Assembly (NCBI GenBank): GCA_019347725.1
Contig: JAHWKV010000059.1
Coordinates: forward strand, 1-6,475
From: Actinomycetota bacterium
GTDB taxonomy: Bacteria; Actinomycetota; CADDZG01; JAHWKV01
DNA length: 6,475 nt
Direction of reading: 5' to 3'
In this document: piece after piece, positions 5,609-6,475 of the stretch
Position numbering within the stretch: position 1 is the first letter of the stretch
Layout of the letters: each line of letters opens with the position of its first letter
Position numbers and translations under genes: made by a program
Notes under the pieces: model-generated
The model's database searches: none
What the model saw: only the letters and a program-made list of their open reading frames with translations
Told to the model about the DNA's origin: nothing

Positions 5609-5717
5609 GCGAGGTCGCCCTTCGGGCAGGCGGGGTCCGATGACATGGTGCGGCACCCTTTACCCGGACACGCCAGGAGCGAAACTCGCCCGTCGAAGAG
5701 GTATCTTGGCGACCATA
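5609..5717. promoter_or_regulatory. Divergent promoter region of topoisomerase and phosphoesterase
   Basis: Both genes must start transcription from this 109-nt gap. On the plus strand TATCTT at 5702-5707 is a possible -10 with no -35; it would give a nearly leaderless phosphoesterase mRNA. On the minus strand no convincing promoter is visible. A short stem, GCCC-GAA-GGGC (5617-5627 on the minus strand), includes the topoisomerase ribosome site GAAGGG and could partly mask it. Confidence 0.3.
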
Positions 5718-6200
5718 ATGAGAATCGGCGTTATCTCAGACACGCATCTGCCCCGGGGTACCCGGCGTATCCCCGATCGGGTCTTTCGCCTGTTCGAAGG
5801 CGCTGACTTCATCCTGCATGCCGGGGACTTTATCGAGGCCGAGGTTTTATATGAGCTGAAAGCAATCGGTCCTGTAGAGGCGGTCCTGGGCAACTGCGAT
5901 TCGGCGGAGCTCGCTCGCCAGCTCCCCCTGAAGACTTCCATCTCAGCCAGCGGCCTAACGATCGGGGTGATCCATGACTCCGGCGATAAACACGGCAGGC
6001 GCAAGCGCATGGCCGAGGCGTTTCCCGGCCATCGCGTGGTGGTCTTCGGCCACTCCCATATGCCGCTTGTAGAGGATGACGGCTTCCTGCTGCTCCTGAA
6101 TCCGGGGAGCGTCTGTGACCCGCGCAAGGCCAAAGTCCCCACCGTGGCGATGCTGGAGATTACCGGCGGGAAACCCACGGCCGAACTCGTCGAGCTTTAA
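5718..6200 (+). CDS. Metallophosphoesterase, YfcE/MJ0936 family
   Basis: A 160-residue, probably cytoplasmic, metal-dependent phosphodiesterase of the calcineurin-like superfamily. The two-metal site is complete: D8-x-H10 (ISDTHLP), G36-D37 (HAGDF), G58-N59-C60-D61 (GNCD), H86 (IHDSGD) and G111-H112-S113-H114, followed by a LLNPGS turn. Family members hydrolyse phosphodiesters in vitro; cellular substrates are mostly unknown. Length fits a single-domain member. Start: the open frame extends to 5547, but that would cover the divergent topoisomerase; ATG at 5718 gives the family N-terminus MRIGVISDTH. The nearest purine-rich site (GAAGAGG, 5695-5701) is 16 nt away, so a TTG at 5706 or leaderless translation are alternatives. 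It converges on the hydrolase gene to the right. Family is very sure; the substrate is unknown. Confidence 0.93.
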   Translation: MRIGVISDTHLPRGTRRIPDRVFRLFEGADFILHAGDFIEAEVLYELKAIGPVEAVLGNCDSAELARQLPLKTSISASGLTIGVIHDSGDKHGRRKRMAEAFPGHRVVVFGHSHMPLVEDDGFLLLLNPGSVCDPRKAKVPTVAMLEITGGKPTAELVEL

Positions 6201-6261
6201 ATCGGCCGGCCTTCTTTTCGCAGACTCGAACCGACGCCGCAGCCAGAGTCTCAGCTCTCAA

Positions 6262-6289
6262 GGCGAGGGCTGAACTCCTGGAGCCCGCC
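6262..6289. terminator. Hairpin between convergent genes
   Basis: GGCGAGGGCT (6262-6271) pairs with AGCCCGCC (6282-6289) as an 8-bp GC-rich stem with a 2-nt AG bulge and a 10-nt loop. It lies in the 124-nt gap between the phosphoesterase and the convergent hydrolase, where a two-way terminator is expected. There is no T-run on either side, so only the position and the stem support this. Confidence 0.35.
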
Positions 6290-6324
6290 CCTACCACAGC
6301 CTGAACCGGCAACTAGCTCAACCC

Positions 6325-6475
6325 CTATGAGCAGCCCTGCCCCGCCCCGCCTGCCGTTCCACCGGTAGCCCGGGCTTGGATCCAGTTAAGAAGATCCTCT
6401 AAGGACGCGACCAGCACCCCTGCGTGACCGGCACCGCGATACTCCCTGCGCTCGGCCTGGACGCCCAAGCCGCAC
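6325..6475 (-). CDS. Alpha/beta-hydrolase (secreted lipase-like), C-terminal end, runs off the window
   Basis: The minus strand is open from the window edge to a TAG at 6325-6327, giving 49 residues. They include REYRGAGHAGVLVASLEDLL followed by NWIQAR. This resembles the end of alpha/beta-hydrolases of the secretory-lipase or dienelactone-hydrolase type: a strand, the catalytic-histidine loop G-x-GHAGV, and a final helix with W-I-x-x-R. A Gly-rich tail ending in Cys-Ser closes the protein. The nucleophile and acid residues lie outside the window. The gene converges with the phosphoesterase. The coding call is good; the precise subfamily is a guess from one motif. Confidence 0.6.
   Translation of the reverse strand, partial: CGLGVQAERREYRGAGHAGVLVASLEDLLNWIQARATGGTAGGAGQGCS

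Noticed and set aside
6204..6218. GGCCGGCC followed by TTCTTTT as a terminator of the phosphoesterase
   Set aside because: The palindrome has no loop, so it cannot form an ordinary terminator hairpin.
6212..6245. tRNA-like T-arm (GGTTCGAGTC) on the minus strand
   Set aside because: The flanking five-base stem does not pair beyond three positions, and no acceptor, D or anticodon arm can be built around it.
1..6475. CRISPR array, insertion sequence ends, transposase, integrase or phage genes
   Set aside because: No regularly spaced repeats, terminal inverted repeats with target duplications, or mobile-element proteins were visible on either strand.

Overview
The window is GC-rich, gene-dense bacterial DNA. 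The best guess for the host is a high-GC Gram-positive, perhaps a deep-branching actinobacterium (Rubrobacteria or Thermoleophilia type). This rests on the style of the Crp-type helix-turn-helix, the stand-alone bacterial topoisomerase IB, the YfcE-type phosphoesterase and a twin-arginine lipoprotein binding protein. It is inference from protein character, not a database match.

Layout. Positions 2-246 (+) hold the end of a PKD-repeat (surface or secreted) protein whose homology stops abruptly where the next gene begins. Positions 247-1278 and 1324-2694 (both -) are a sugar-type ABC transporter pair: a MalK/UgpC-like ATPase and a Tat-exported lipoprotein binding protein, with the binding protein first in the transcript. 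No permease genes are present, and the space on the ATPase side where they could lie holds the PKD fragment instead. Upstream of the binding protein are a strong Shine-Dalgarno, a 17-bp palindrome and a weak promoter candidate. Beyond these, 2782-3051 (-) is the C-terminal half of a Crp/Fnr regulator whose sensor domain is missing or decayed (3052-about 3200).

Positions 3216-4256 (+) encode a complete UDP-glucuronate 4-epimerase-like sugar-nucleotide enzyme. It is followed by a 317-base gap (4257-4573) with hairpins, an imperfect direct repeat and a possible small cysteine-motif protein (4304-4516, -). Positions 4574-5608 (-) encode a complete topoisomerase IB with all five expected active-site residues. 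It is divergent from a YfcE-like metallophosphoesterase (5718-6200, +). The window ends in the last 49 codons of an alpha/beta-hydrolase (lipase-like) gene on the minus strand (6325-6475).

The genes do not form one pathway. Transporter and regulator remnant form one unit (sugar uptake), the epimerase belongs to envelope or capsule sugar synthesis, and topoisomerase and phosphoesterase are housekeeping-type. I see no convincing new multi-gene system. The most notable points are the two broken gene ends flanking the permease-less transporter, the palindrome at its presumed promoter, and the small cysteine-motif ORF lying in the same frame as the topoisomerase just past its TAG stop.
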